NCBI GenBank assembly: GCA_902622575.1
Contig: CACNQJ010000004.1
Coordinates: forward strand, 1 to 64,000
Direction: 5' to 3'
Length of the DNA: 64,000 bases
From: an uncultured Bacteroidota bacterium
GTDB taxonomy: Bacteria > Bacteroidota > Bacteroidia > Flavobacteriales > Flavobacteriaceae
The translations under genes and the position numbers were made by a program. Below the pieces are notes generated by a model. The model was not told the DNA's origin. It saw only the letters and a program-made list of their open reading frames with translations, and searched no databases. Shown here piece after piece: positions 26,398 through 34,567 of this stretch; position 1 is the stretch's first letter, and every line of letters starts with the position of its first letter.

Positions 26398-28557
26398 ATG
26401 AAAAAAATTGTATTAGCGGTGTTTTTTCTTTCGAACATTATTAGCTCACAGGAAAAAATCATTGATACTTTACAGGGAACAAAACAAAATTTAGATGAAG
26501 TAATTGTTAAAGGAATCAGAGCTAAATTCTCATCACCTATCAGTTATTCTAATGTTTATAAAAAAGAATTAGGTGAAAAAAATCTTGGACAAGATTTACC
26601 TATTTTACTTAATTTTTTACCATCAGTTGTAACAACATCTGATGCTGGAGCAGGAATAGGATATACAGGAATAAGAATTAGAGGGGTTAGCCCTCAGTCA
26701 ACCAATATTACAATTAATGGGATACCCTTTAATGACGCTGAGTCAATGGGAACTTTTTGGGTGAATCTACCTGATTTTACCTCATCAATTCAAAACTTAC
26801 AGGTACAACGTGGAGTAGGAACATCCACAAATGGATCAGGCGCTTTTGGAGCAAGTATAAATATCTTAACTGATGGTATCTCAGAAAATCCTTATGCTGA
26901 AATATCAAGTAGTTTTGGAAGTTTTAACACACGAAAAAATACCGTAAAGTTCAGCACAGGAAAAATCAATAATTATTTTGAGCTGTCTGGGAGACTATCC
27001 AAAATTGACTCAGACGGTTATGTTGATAGAGCCTACTCTGATTTAAAATCTTATTTTATACAGGGTACATATTCGAAAGGTTCAACATTAATAAAGGCAC
27101 TGTCTTTCGGGGGACATGAAAAAACATATCAATCATGGTATGGACTCACTTTGGACCAAATAAATGAAAATAGACGTCAAAATCCTTACACATATGAAAA
27201 TGAAATTGACAATTATAAACAAGATCATTTTCAAATACATTGGAATGAAAAATTAAATACTTTTTGGTCATTAAACCTAGGATTAAATTATACTGATGGT
27301 CGAGGTTATTTCGAACAGTACAGGGAGGGTGATGATATTGAAACCTATGGGGGTATCGTCGCATCGGACACAAACTCTAATGGAGATAAGGTAGGAACAA
27401 CAGATTTAATCCGTAGGCGTTGGCTAGATAATGACTTTTACGTTTTTAATACTTCATTAAACTATGTTAAAAACAAAATTGATCTAACTTTTAGTAGCTC
27501 TTACAGCTCATACACTGGAGATCATTATGGTGAAGTTATATGGGCTAGAACTTTGAGTAATAACGGGAAAATTAGGGACAGATATTATGAGGGTATTGGA
27601 GAAAAAAAAGATTTAAGCTTCTTTACTAAAGTATTGTACTCCTTAAATGAAAAAATTGAATTGTATGGAGATTTACAATTCAGAAATGTAAAGTACAATA
27701 CATCTGGATTAACATCAGACTTAGTCAACATGGTCATTGATCAGTCACATGGCTTTTTCAATCCAAAGCTTGGATTTTCATACAAATTAAAACCAAATTC
27801 ATTGATTTATTTATCCTATGCAAGAGCTAACAGAGAACCTAACAGAACAGATTATGAAAGCAATCCTGATATTCAACCTGAAAGATTAAATGATATTGAG
27901 TTTGGTTGGAGATATAGAGGTCAAAACCTGTCTCTAAATCTAAATTCATATTTTATGTTGTATGATGAACAACTGATTTTAACAGGTGAAATTGACGATG
28001 TGGGAAATCCAAAAAGAACTAACAGTGGCTCTAGTTACAGGATTGGATTAGAAATAGAAAATCTTTTGAAAATAACTGATTTATTTTCTTTGGAGACCAA
28101 TATGACATTGAGCTCTAATAAGAATAAAAACATATTCTCAATGGTGGACGGATCACTTTTTAACTATGGTAAGACTAATATATCTTTTTCACCATCATTT
28201 ATAGGTTCAAATGCAATCATTTACAATCCCTCAGAGAAATTAAAACTTTCATTTTTGTCAAAATTCGTAGGTAAGCAATATATGGGCAATACAGACCAGC
28301 CGAATTCAATATTAGAAAGTTATTTTGTAAATGATTTAAATATGACTTATTTATTAAAACCCAAAAGAGTATTTCAATCCATAGCCGTCAATATTTTGAT
28401 TAATAATATTTTAAATAAGGAATATATTTCTAACGGATATTATTATACATATGATGACACATGGAGCATACCTGGTCAAACAAAAACATTGGATGGAGCG
28501 GGATACTATCCCCAAGCTACCAGAAATTTTTTGGCAGGATTGGTTTTTAGATTTTAA
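26398..28557 (+). CDS. TonB-dependent receptor under TPP riboswitch control, probable thiamine receptor
   Basis: The 719-residue receptor has a signal peptide (to about 17, NIISSQ), TonB box (NLDEVIVKGIRAK), plug (ILLNFLPSVVTTSDAGAGIGYTGIRIRG, in part; INGIPFNDAESMGTFWVNLPDF; LQVQRGVGTSTNGSGAFGASINI) and a barrel ending LAGLVFRF. The TPP riboswitch 34 bases upstream indicates a role in thiamine or thiamine-precursor uptake, as proposed for the THI-regulated outer-membrane receptors of Bacteroidota. It ends in a 4-base convergent overlap with the Rieske-like gene. Confidence 0.93.
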   Translation: MKKIVLAVFFLSNIISSQEKIIDTLQGTKQNLDEVIVKGIRAKFSSPISYSNVYKKELGEKNLGQDLPILLNFLPSVVTTSDAGAGIGYTGIRIRGVSPQSTNITINGIPFNDAESMGTFWVNLPDFTSSIQNLQVQRGVGTSTNGSGAFGASINILTDGISENPYAEISSSFGSFNTRKNTVKFSTGKINNYFELSGRLSKIDSDGYVDRAYSDLKSYFIQGTYSKGSTLIKALSFGGHEKTYQSWYGLTLDQINENRRQNPYTYENEIDNYKQDHFQIHWNEKLNTFWSLNLGLNYTDGRGYFEQYREGDDIETYGGIVASDTNSNGDKVGTTDLIRRRWLDNDFYVFNTSLNYVKNKIDLTFSSSYSSYTGDHYGEVIWARTLSNNGKIRDRYYEGIGEKKDLSFFTKVLYSLNEKIELYGDLQFRNVKYNTSGLTSDLVNMVIDQSHGFFNPKLGFSYKLKPNSLIYLSYARANREPNRTDYESNPDIQPERLNDIEFGWRYRGQNLSLNLNSYFMLYDEQLILTGEIDDVGNPKRTNSGSSYRIGLEIENLLKITDLFSLETNMTLSSNKNKNIFSMVDGSLFNYGKTNISFSPSFIGSNAIIYNPSEKLKLSFLSKFVGKQYMGNTDQPNSILESYFVNDLNMTYLLKPKRVFQSIAVNILINNILNKEYISNGYYYTYDDTWSIPGQTKTLDGAGYYPQATRNFLAGLVFRF

Positions 28558-28973
28558 TTGTAGACCCTCAGGTTATTTCCAATAAGCTCGGTTTTATATC
28601 TAATCAATGGATAATTTGATGTCATATTACTATTGAGTAATTGTCCAGTAGCTAGACTGTATATATTACCTACACAATCACAGTTTGCTTGGACACCATC
28701 AATAGTGAGGCCTGGACAGTCATCTCTTTTTATGTGATTTGGATCACATGCTTCCCATGCTAAGATATCATCACTAAAATTAAAAAGTATAACACCACAT
28801 ACTCCAAGCCCATCAATCTTAACTGATCCTCCTGTAAAGTTTAAATTATCATAACTGGGTAGACTTAGATTTATAATTCTATCAAAACTAATATCTGGAA
28901 GATAGGGGTTATAATTAGTTTGTTCATTTTCACAACTAATTATTAGTAAAAATATAAACAGGTACTTTTTCAT
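28554..28973 (-). CDS. Rieske-fold-like lipoprotein with altered cluster ligands
   Basis: This 139-residue lipoprotein (lipobox IISC, Cys 14) resembles the small Rieske-type proteins of Bacteroidota. An N-terminal strand region (YDNLNFTGGSVKIDGLGVCGVILFNF, in part) leads to EACDPNH (76-80), a Cys-rich insert DDCPGLTIDGVQANCDC (84-100) and the GNIYSLATG loop (102-110). The normal ligand pairs CxH and CxxH are changed: the first reads CDPNH and the second CDCV, with Val where the second His should be. A normal [2Fe-2S] cluster is therefore unlikely, and the function is unknown. Confidence 0.7.
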   Translation of the reverse strand: MKKYLFIFLLIISCENEQTNYNPYLPDISFDRIINLSLPSYDNLNFTGGSVKIDGLGVCGVILFNFSDDILAWEACDPNHIKRDDCPGLTIDGVQANCDCVGNIYSLATGQLLNSNMTSNYPLIRYKTELIGNNLRVYN

Positions 28974-29016
28974 AATTGCGATTATAAATTTAACTAAATA
29001 ACACTTAATAAATTTG

Positions 29017-29024
29017 TATATTTG
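29017..29024 (+). promoter_or_regulatory. -7 element of the greA promoter
   Basis: TATATTTG at 29017-29024, a perfect TAnnTTTG match, lies 33 bases before the greA start. Transcription should begin near 29030, at a small hairpin followed by a T tract (see findings). Confidence 0.55.
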
Positions 29025-29057
29025 TTTAACCTCTTCATAAGAGGATTTTTTTTTAGT

Positions 29058-29528
29058 ATGGGAATAAGCTATTATACAAAAGAAGGTCTGGATAAACTAA
29101 GATCCGAGCTTAATCATCTTAAAGATGTTGAAAGGCCGAATGCTTCAAAAGCAATAGCAGATGCGCGAGATAAGGGAGATTTGAGTGAAAATGCTGAGTA
29201 TGATGCTGCAAAAGAGGCTCAAGGTTTACTTGAACTCAAAATTTCAAAACTCGAGGAAATACTTTCAAATGCTCGATTGATTGATGAATCACAGTTGGAT
29301 ACATCAAAAATTTTAGTTCTTTCGAAAGTAAAGATCAAAAATAAGACTAATGGTGCAACTATGGAATATCAACTCGTTGCTGAAAGTGAGGCAGATTTAA
29401 AAAGTGGTAAAATTTCTGTAAACTCACCTATTGGAAAAGGTCTTCTAGGTAAATCTGTTGGTGATACAGCTGAAATAAGTGTACCCAATGGGACACTAAA
29501 ATTTGAAATCATTTCAATTAATAGATAA
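29058..29528 (+). CDS. greA: Transcription elongation factor GreA
   Basis: GreA rescues backtracked RNA polymerase by stimulating transcript cleavage. The start is ATG 29058 (MGISYYTKEGLDKLRSELNHL); the frame from 29022 would translate the promoter and leader. The 156-residue protein shows the N-terminal coiled coil with the acidic tip (ARDKGDLSENAEYDAAKEAQG, in part) and the FKBP-like C-terminal domain (ISVNSPIGKGLLGKSVGDTAEI). The HIT gene follows after 2 bases. Confidence 0.97.
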   Translation: MGISYYTKEGLDKLRSELNHLKDVERPNASKAIADARDKGDLSENAEYDAAKEAQGLLELKISKLEEILSNARLIDESQLDTSKILVLSKVKIKNKTNGATMEYQLVAESEADLKSGKISVNSPIGKGLLGKSVGDTAEISVPNGTLKFEIISINR

Positions 29529-29530
29529 AA

Positions 29531-29923
29531 TTGTCGTCAATATTTTCTAAAATAGTTAATGGTGAAATACCTTGTTATAAAATAGATGAGGATGATAAAT
29601 GCCTAGCTTTTTTAGATATTAATCCAAATTCACAAGGTCATACTTTATGTATATTAAAGAGAGAGGAGGATTATATTTTTGATTTAAAGGACGATGAGTA
29701 TGTTTCTCTTATGAATTTTTCAAAAAAAATAGCAAAAGCCATAAAGAAGTCGGTAAATTGTAAAAGAGTTTCGATGACAGTTGTTGGACTGGAGGTTCCT
29801 CATGTTCATGTTCATTTAATTCCAATTAATAAAATGGAAGACTTAAATTTCTCAAATAATTTGGATTTAGATAAAAATAGTTTCAAAGAGGTTTGTAATA
29901 AAATAAAAAGTAATTTAGATTAA
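29531..29923 (+). CDS. HIT family nucleotide-binding protein
   Basis: The 130-residue histidine-triad protein begins with TTG at 29531, giving the standard opening (MSSIFSKIVNGEIPCYKI). The triad is HVHVH at residues 91-95. Related HINT enzymes hydrolyse AMP-lysine or AMP-lipoate phosphoramidates. It is 2 bases behind greA and 2 bases ahead of the DUF3127 gene, in one operon. Confidence 0.95.
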   Translation: MSSIFSKIVNGEIPCYKIDEDDKCLAFLDINPNSQGHTLCILKREEDYIFDLKDDEYVSLMNFSKKIAKAIKKSVNCKRVSMTVVGLEVPHVHVHLIPINKMEDLNFSNNLDLDKNSFKEVCNKIKSNLD

Positions 29924-29925
29924 TT

Positions 29926-30297
29926 ATGAATATATCAGGAAAAATTAAGTTAATTGGAGAAACCAAAGAATATGGTGCTAACGGTTTTAGAAAAAGAGAG
30001 CTGGTAGTCACTACTCAGGAACAGTATCCACAGAACATATTGGTTGAATTTGTTCAAGATAGATGTGAAATTTTAAATTCTTTTCAAGCAGGAGAATTAG
30101 TTAAAATTGACATTAATATAAGAGGAAGAGAATGGACTAATAAAGATAATGAGGTTAAATATTTCAATTCTATTCAAGGTTGGAGAATTGAAAAAATTGA
30201 AGAAAGTTTTGACACACAACTACCTCCGATGCCAACAAAAGAAGAACTAAATTCCGATCAGGAATCCAATAAGGAACCTGATGATCTTCCATTTTAA
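29926..30297 (+). CDS. DUF3127 OB-fold-like protein with SSB-type acidic tip
   Basis: The 123-residue protein matches DUF3127 (MNISGKIKLIGETKEYGANGFRKRELVV, in part; ILVEFVQDRCEILN; GELVKIDINIRGREWTNKDNEVKYFNSIQGWRIEK, in part). The strand pattern resembles a single OB-fold like SSB. A short acidic linker rich in Glu/Pro/Asn leads to the terminal DDLPF (119-123), identical to the tip of the SSB at 15922. It probably binds nucleic acid and recruits the same partners as SSB; this is inferred. It lies in the greA-HIT-aat operon. Confidence 0.88.
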   Translation: MNISGKIKLIGETKEYGANGFRKRELVVTTQEQYPQNILVEFVQDRCEILNSFQAGELVKIDINIRGREWTNKDNEVKYFNSIQGWRIEKIEESFDTQLPPMPTKEELNSDQESNKEPDDLPF

Positions 30298-30302
30298 TAG
30301 TC

Positions 30303-30935
30303 ATGGTGCGATTGGGTGATGATTATGTTTTTCCCTCACCAAGAAGTGCGAATCAGCTTGGAGTTGTTGCTTATGGTGGAGATCTTCATCCAGATAGAAT
30401 ACTTGAAGCCTATAAAAATGGAATTTTTCCATGGTTTGAATCTGATGATAATTTAATGTGGTGGAGTCCTGATCCTAGAATGATTTTATACCCTGAGAAT
30501 ATTAAAATTTCAAAAAGCTTAAGCTCATTTATTAAAAAAACCCCTTTAAAAGTTACTTTTAATAAAGATTTTGAAGAGGTAATTGAATCATGTTCAAACA
30601 TAAAAAGATTTGGTCAAAATGGTACATGGATAACCAATGGGTTGAAAGATTCGTTTATTAAACTTCATGAAAAAGGTTTGGCATTTTCTGTTGAGGTGTG
30701 GGAAAAATCACAAATTGTGGGTGGTTTGTATGGATTAGACTTAGGTGATATTTTTTGTGGAGAAAGTATGTTTTCAAAATCAACAAATTCCAGTAAAATT
30801 GCATTAGTATACCTAGCAGAGGAATTAAAAAAAAATAATTACCGGTTCATAGATTGTCAAATTCCTACTGAACACCTGAAAAGTATGGGTGGTGAGGAAA
30901 TTTCAAGGGATGAATTTTTAAAATTAATTATTTAA
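30303..30935 (+). CDS. aat: Leucyl/phenylalanyl-tRNA--protein transferase
   Basis: Aat adds Leu or Phe to N-terminal Lys or Arg to create degradation signals read by ClpS/ClpAP. The 210-residue protein has AYKNGIFPWFESDDNLMWWSPDPRMIL (in part), NGTWI, EVWEKSQIVGGLYGLDLGDIFCGESMFS (in part), SKIALVYLAEEL and DCQIPTEHLKSMGG, all family hallmarks. It ends in a 12-base convergent overlap with truB. Confidence 0.97.
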   Translation: MVRLGDDYVFPSPRSANQLGVVAYGGDLHPDRILEAYKNGIFPWFESDDNLMWWSPDPRMILYPENIKISKSLSSFIKKTPLKVTFNKDFEEVIESCSNIKRFGQNGTWITNGLKDSFIKLHEKGLAFSVEVWEKSQIVGGLYGLDLGDIFCGESMFSKSTNSSKIALVYLAEELKKNNYRFIDCQIPTEHLKSMGGEEISRDEFLKLII

Positions 30936-31622
30936 CAACGCTTTTGATATCGACTCAATTGTATACGAATCCTTTAATGTATATTTTCCAATTGAGTATC
31001 TTTCCAAATACTTTAAATAGGCCCCACTTTTTATTTTTTTACCAAAATCATTTGCTAGTGATCTAATATATGTTCCTTTGGAACATTTTATTTTAAAATC
31101 AAATTCAGGAAAATTATTATTTAGCATTTTAAATTCATGGATTGTTACATTTCTAAAATCAATATCAATATTTTCTCCTTTTCTTGCAATTTCATACATG
31201 CGAGTGCCTTTAAACTTGAGTGCTGAATAAATAGGAGGTTTCTGTTGTATATTTCCCGTAAAGTATTTCAAATTCTCAATAATTAAATTTTCACTAATAT
31301 GATGAATAGGAAAACTTTTATCAAAATCTGTTTCCATATCGAAAGAAGGAGTTGTTTTGCCAAAATAAAATGTTGCTAAATAAGTTTTTTCAAGATTTTG
31401 TAATTTTTCAATAATTTTTGTGCTTTTTCCTGTGCAAACTAGTAGTAATCCAGTCGCCAAAGGATCCAAGGTCCCTGCATGTCCAACTTTAATTTTTTTA
31501 AGTTTAAAAGCCTTTTTGAAATCATTTCTGAGTTTTTTTACAACATCAAATGAAGTCCAATTTAATGGTTTGAAAACGGGAATTATTAAACCATCAATAA
31601 CTGAATTCTTATCAAAAATCAT
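30924..31622 (-). CDS. truB: tRNA pseudouridine(55) synthase
   Basis: TruB makes pseudouridine 55 in the T-loop of tRNAs. The 232-residue protein begins IPVFKPLNWTSFDVVKKL and carries the catalytic Asp 53 in KVGHAGTLDPLATGLL. TYLATFYFGKTTPSFD and KCSKGTYIRSLANDFG follow. It lacks a PUA extension, as in other Bacteroidota. ATG overlaps the uppP stop by 4 bases. It is the last gene of the ftsX-DUF3098-uppP-truB operon. Confidence 0.97.
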   Translation of the reverse strand: MIFDKNSVIDGLIIPVFKPLNWTSFDVVKKLRNDFKKAFKLKKIKVGHAGTLDPLATGLLLVCTGKSTKIIEKLQNLEKTYLATFYFGKTTPSFDMETDFDKSFPIHHISENLIIENLKYFTGNIQQKPPIYSALKFKGTRMYEIARKGENIDIDFRNVTIHEFKMLNNNFPEFDFKIKCSKGTYIRSLANDFGKKIKSGAYLKYLERYSIGKYTLKDSYTIESISKALLNN

Positions 31623-32413
31623 TGTACTAATGAATATGAAATTGAAATTAACCCAACGATAAGACAGTAAATTGAAAAGTAAAAAAGCTTACTTTTTCTT
31701 ACTAGTAATATCATCCATTTACATGCATAATAACCAGAAATCAATGCAGATAAGAAACCAACAATGTAGTTTATTACAATCACTTCTTCAAATACCAAAT
31801 TATCATAAATAATCATTTTCAAAGATGAACCAACTATTATTGGTATGACCATTAAAAAAGAAAATTTTGCAGCCAAATCTCGATTAATGCCTAAAAATAA
31901 TGAGGTTGCGATTGTTGATCCGCTTCTTGATATACCTGGTAATATTGCTAAAGCTTGAGCAATTCCAATCACAAATGCATTCAATACTGTGAGTTCTTTT
32001 TTCAAATTATTTATCTTATCTGAAACAAATAATAATATTGATGTTATAATTAGCATTGATCCAACCAAAAGTAAGTTGCCATTAAATAACTGATTTATTT
32101 TATTTTCAAAGAAAAAGCCAACTAATCCTGCTGGTATCATAGATACAATTATCATTAGAGAAAAGTTAAAATTCTCATCTTTTTTTAGTTTAAATAAACT
32201 GTAAATAATTTTTTTTACATCAACCCAAAAATAAATTAGTGTACTCATAGCGGTAGCTAGATGTAGTATAAGAGTGAAGAATAACCCATTTTCTGAATCA
32301 TAAGAAAAATTCAAGATTTCTTTAAAAATTTCTATATGTCCGCTCGAGGATACCGGTAAAAATTCTGTTAACCCTTGGACTATACCAAGTATGAAAGATT
32401 TAATAATTTCCAA
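31619..32413 (-). CDS. uppP: Undecaprenyl-diphosphatase UppP (BacA)
   Basis: This enzyme dephosphorylates undecaprenyl pyrophosphate, recycling the lipid carrier for peptidoglycan and glycan synthesis. It starts with TTG at 32413, one base after the DUF3098 stop, because the family always begins just before GIVQGLTEFLPVSSSGH. That catalytic segment and GISRSGSTI (about 158-166) are both present. The 264-residue protein has about eight helices. Coupling to truB is by a 4-base overlap. Confidence 0.97.
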   Translation of the reverse strand: MEIIKSFILGIVQGLTEFLPVSSSGHIEIFKEILNFSYDSENGLFFTLILHLATAMSTLIYFWVDVKKIIYSLFKLKKDENFNFSLMIIVSMIPAGLVGFFFENKINQLFNGNLLLVGSMLIITSILLFVSDKINNLKKELTVLNAFVIGIAQALAILPGISRSGSTIATSLFLGINRDLAAKFSFLMVIPIIVGSSLKMIIYDNLVFEEVIVINYIVGFLSALISGYYACKWMILLVRKSKLFYFSIYCLIVGLISISYSLVQ

Positions 32414-32414
32414 A

Positions 32415-32639
32415 TTATTCAGATTTTGTTAAAATAGCATAAACCTCAATTATAAAGCCTAAGATTACCAGTATTGGAGCAAGTCTAATTCTTCTAAAAC
32501 TATATATTTCCTCATTAAAAACATTTGGGTCCTCACTACCTCCTCCTGACATTAAAATAAAACCAAGCGCTATAAAGGACAACCCTATTAACATGAATTT
32601 ATAATTTCTTTTACCAAATAGTAATTTCTTTTTTTTCAT
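32415..32639 (-). CDS. DUF3098 family two-helix membrane protein
   Basis: The 74-residue protein has a basic start (MKKKKLLFGKRN), a helix at about 13-29, a short loop containing SGGGSEDPNVFNEEIYSFRRI and a second helix at about 51-68. It matches DUF3098, which is regularly found between ftsX and uppP in Bacteroidota. The function is unknown. Its ATG shares one base with the ftsX stop (TAATG). Confidence 0.9.
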   Translation of the reverse strand: MKKKKLLFGKRNYKFMLIGLSFIALGFILMSGGGSEDPNVFNEEIYSFRRIRLAPILVILGFIIEVYAILTKSE

Positions 32640-33502
32640 TAGTATAATTTATCAATTTTTGAATTAAGAAACTTTGTTGTAATAAGGTTGGTAGATAGGT
32701 ATGAAATTAGAAAACTAATTAAGAAGGATACAGAAACAGAAATTATAATTGAGTTTTGTATAACTGAAAGATTAATATTGAAATAATTTAAGTTTAAATA
32801 AATTATGATTGATACAAATAAAGCTGATGATATGACAGCGCTCAAAAATCCAATCTTTATTTGAGTTAAAATGAATGGTTTTTTTATAAAAAATTTTGTA
32901 GCACCAACTAGCTGCATTGTTTTGATGGTCATTCTATTTGAGTAAATTGAAAGTCTAATTGTATTGTTTATCAGTAGTATTGATAAAAAAATGAAAATTA
33001 TAGCTAAAACCAATACCCAATCTTTAATTTTTTTAAAGTTGTCATTAATTAAAAAAATTAGTGGAGCATCATAAGAAACCTCATAAACAAAATCTTCTTT
33101 TTCAAAGGCTTTGACCACGTCATTTATGTATGATGTTTCAACTTTATTTGCAAAAAAATAAATATCAATTGAGTTAAGCAACGGATTATAACCCAAATAT
33201 TCTACAAAATTTTCACCAATTTCAGAGCTGAATTTTACAGCTGCATCATCTTTTGAGGTATATATAAATTCCCTTATTCCGTCATCAATGCTCAATTTTT
33301 TTTCAAACTGAGAAAGTTCAATTTTACTAGCTTCGTCCTTAAAAAAAACAACGACTGGTATTTTTTCTTTAAAATCATCAACAATTTTATTGCTATTAAG
33401 AACAAAAAAAACGAATGATGCTAAAAAAAATAGAACTGTTGAAATACTAACAGCTACCAAAAAATAGTTAGAAAAAATTTTGTTTGTGTTTGTGGATGAC
33501 AA
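32639..33502 (-). CDS. ftsX: Cell division protein FtsX
   Basis: FtsX is the membrane partner of the FtsE ATPase and controls cell-wall hydrolases at division. TTG at 33502 begins the 287-residue protein: cytoplasmic start, helix 1 (about 13-35), a large extracytoplasmic domain (about 36-165, KIPVVVFFKDEASKIEL), then three helices (about 168-188, 215-240, 250-275). The NRMTIKTMQLVGATKFFIKKPF coupling segment (in part) is typical. No ftsE is in the window. It is divergent from leuS. Confidence 0.93.
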   Translation of the reverse strand: MSSTNTNKIFSNYFLVAVSISTVLFFLASFVFFVLNSNKIVDDFKEKIPVVVFFKDEASKIELSQFEKKLSIDDGIREFIYTSKDDAAVKFSSEIGENFVEYLGYNPLLNSIDIYFFANKVETSYINDVVKAFEKEDFVYEVSYDAPLIFLINDNFKKIKDWVLVLAIIFIFLSILLINNTIRLSIYSNRMTIKTMQLVGATKFFIKKPFILTQIKIGFLSAVISSALFVSIIIYLNLNYFNINLSVIQNSIIISVSVSFLISFLISYLSTNLITTKFLNSKIDKLY

Positions 33503-33559
33503 TAGATAATATTTAATATTGTAAAAATAATAAAGCTATTTAATTTATATGAACTTTTA

Positions 33560-33587
33560 TTGTTTTAGCTTTAAAACATTATTTTTG
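33560..33587 (+). promoter_or_regulatory. Bacteroidota promoter of leuS
   Basis: TTG at 33560-33562 and TATTTTTG at 33580-33587 with a 17-base spacer, 14 bases before the leuS start. It is a good match to TTG-N17-19-TAnnTTTG. Confidence 0.6.
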
Positions 33588-33601
33588 TTTTTTAGTCCAA
33601 A

Positions 33602-34567
33602 ATGTCTTACAATTTTATTGAAATAGAGGAAAAATGGCAAAAGTATTGGCTTGAGAATAAAACATTCATGGCTGATAATAATTCCAACAAACCTAAGTAC
33701 TATGTATTAGACATGTTTCCTTATCCGTCTGGCTCTGGTCTTCATGTCGGGCATCCACTTGGATATATAGCATCTGATATAGTTTCAAGGTTTAAAAGAA
33801 GTAAAGGCTTCAATGTTCTTCATCCCATGGGTTTTGATTCATTCGGTTTGCCAGCTGAGCAGTATGCAGTCAAAACTGGACAGCACCCAAAAAAAACCAC
33901 CGAAAAAAATATTATAAGATTTAAAAATCAATTGGATAAATTAGGTTTATCATTTGACTGGGACCGGGAGATTAAAACAAGCGATAGTACTTACTACAAA
34001 TGGACTCAGTGGATTTTTTTAAAATTATTCAATAGTTATTATGACGTTAAGGTTAACAAGGCTCAGCCAATAGAAAAATTGAAAATTCCTAAAAACCTCG
34101 ATGGAGAAGAAAAAGAGTCTTTTATAGACTCTAAAAGGCTAGCTTATGTTGATACCATAGATGTCAATTGGTGTGAGGAATTAGGAACTGTACTTGCAAA
34201 TGAAGAAGTTATCGGTGGTTTAAGCGAAAGGGGAGGATTTCCTGTTGTAAAAAGACCAATGAAACAATGGGTTATGAGGATTACGGATTATGCCGAAAGA
34301 TTATTAAATGATTTAAATCTACTGGATTGGCCTGAATCTATTAAATTGTCTCAAAGAAATTGGATTGGTAAATCTGAGGGAGCTCAGATAAAATTTTCAA
34401 TAGGCAATAATGAGTGTATTGAGGTTTTTACAACTAGGCCGGATACAATTTTTGGTGCAACATATTTAGTATTAGCACCTGAACATCCCTATGTAAATAT
34501 TATTACAACTCAGGAGTTTAGAAAATCAATAAATCAATATGTAGAAGAAGCCTCAAAAAAAAAGTGA
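33602..34567 (+). CDS. leuS: Leucyl-tRNA synthetase, N-terminal part (frameshifted)
   Basis: LeuRS charges tRNA-Leu with leucine. This frame holds the start, the HIGH-type motif HVGH (residues 48-51, in [18 protein letters not shown]), the Rossmann fold and the first half of the CP1 editing domain ([20 protein letters not shown]). It stops at 34567 just after a run of nine A (34555-34563), where the coding continues in the next frame. Dropping one A restores a single frame of 896 codons to 36293. Only both parts together make a working enzyme. Confidence 0.96.
   Translation: MSYNFIEIEEKWQKYWLENKTFMADNNSNKPKYYVLDMFPYPSGSGLHVGHPLGYIASDIVSRFKRSKGFNVLHPMGFDSFGLPAEQYAVKTGQHPKKTTEKNIIRFKNQLDKLGLSFDWDREIKTSDSTYYKWTQWIFLKLFNSYYDVKVNKAQPIEKLKIPKNLDGEEKESFIDSKRLAYVDTIDVNWCEELGTVLANEEVIGGLSERGGFPVVKRPMKQWVMRITDYAERLLNDLNLLDWPESIKLSQRNWIGKSEGAQIKFSIGNNECIEVFTTRPDTIFGATYLVLAPEHPYVNIITTQEFRKSINQYVEEASKKK
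34555..34563 (+). other. A9 run with +1 frame offset inside leuS
   Basis: Nine consecutive A after GCCTC. With eight A the leuS frame would be continuous (…Ser-Lys-Lys-Ser-Asp-Leu-Glu…); with nine, a TGA follows directly. Confidence 0.9.

Noticed and set aside
29022-29057. N-terminal extension of greA
   Set aside because: It begins within the TATATTTG promoter element; ATG 29058 gives the standard GreA N-terminus.
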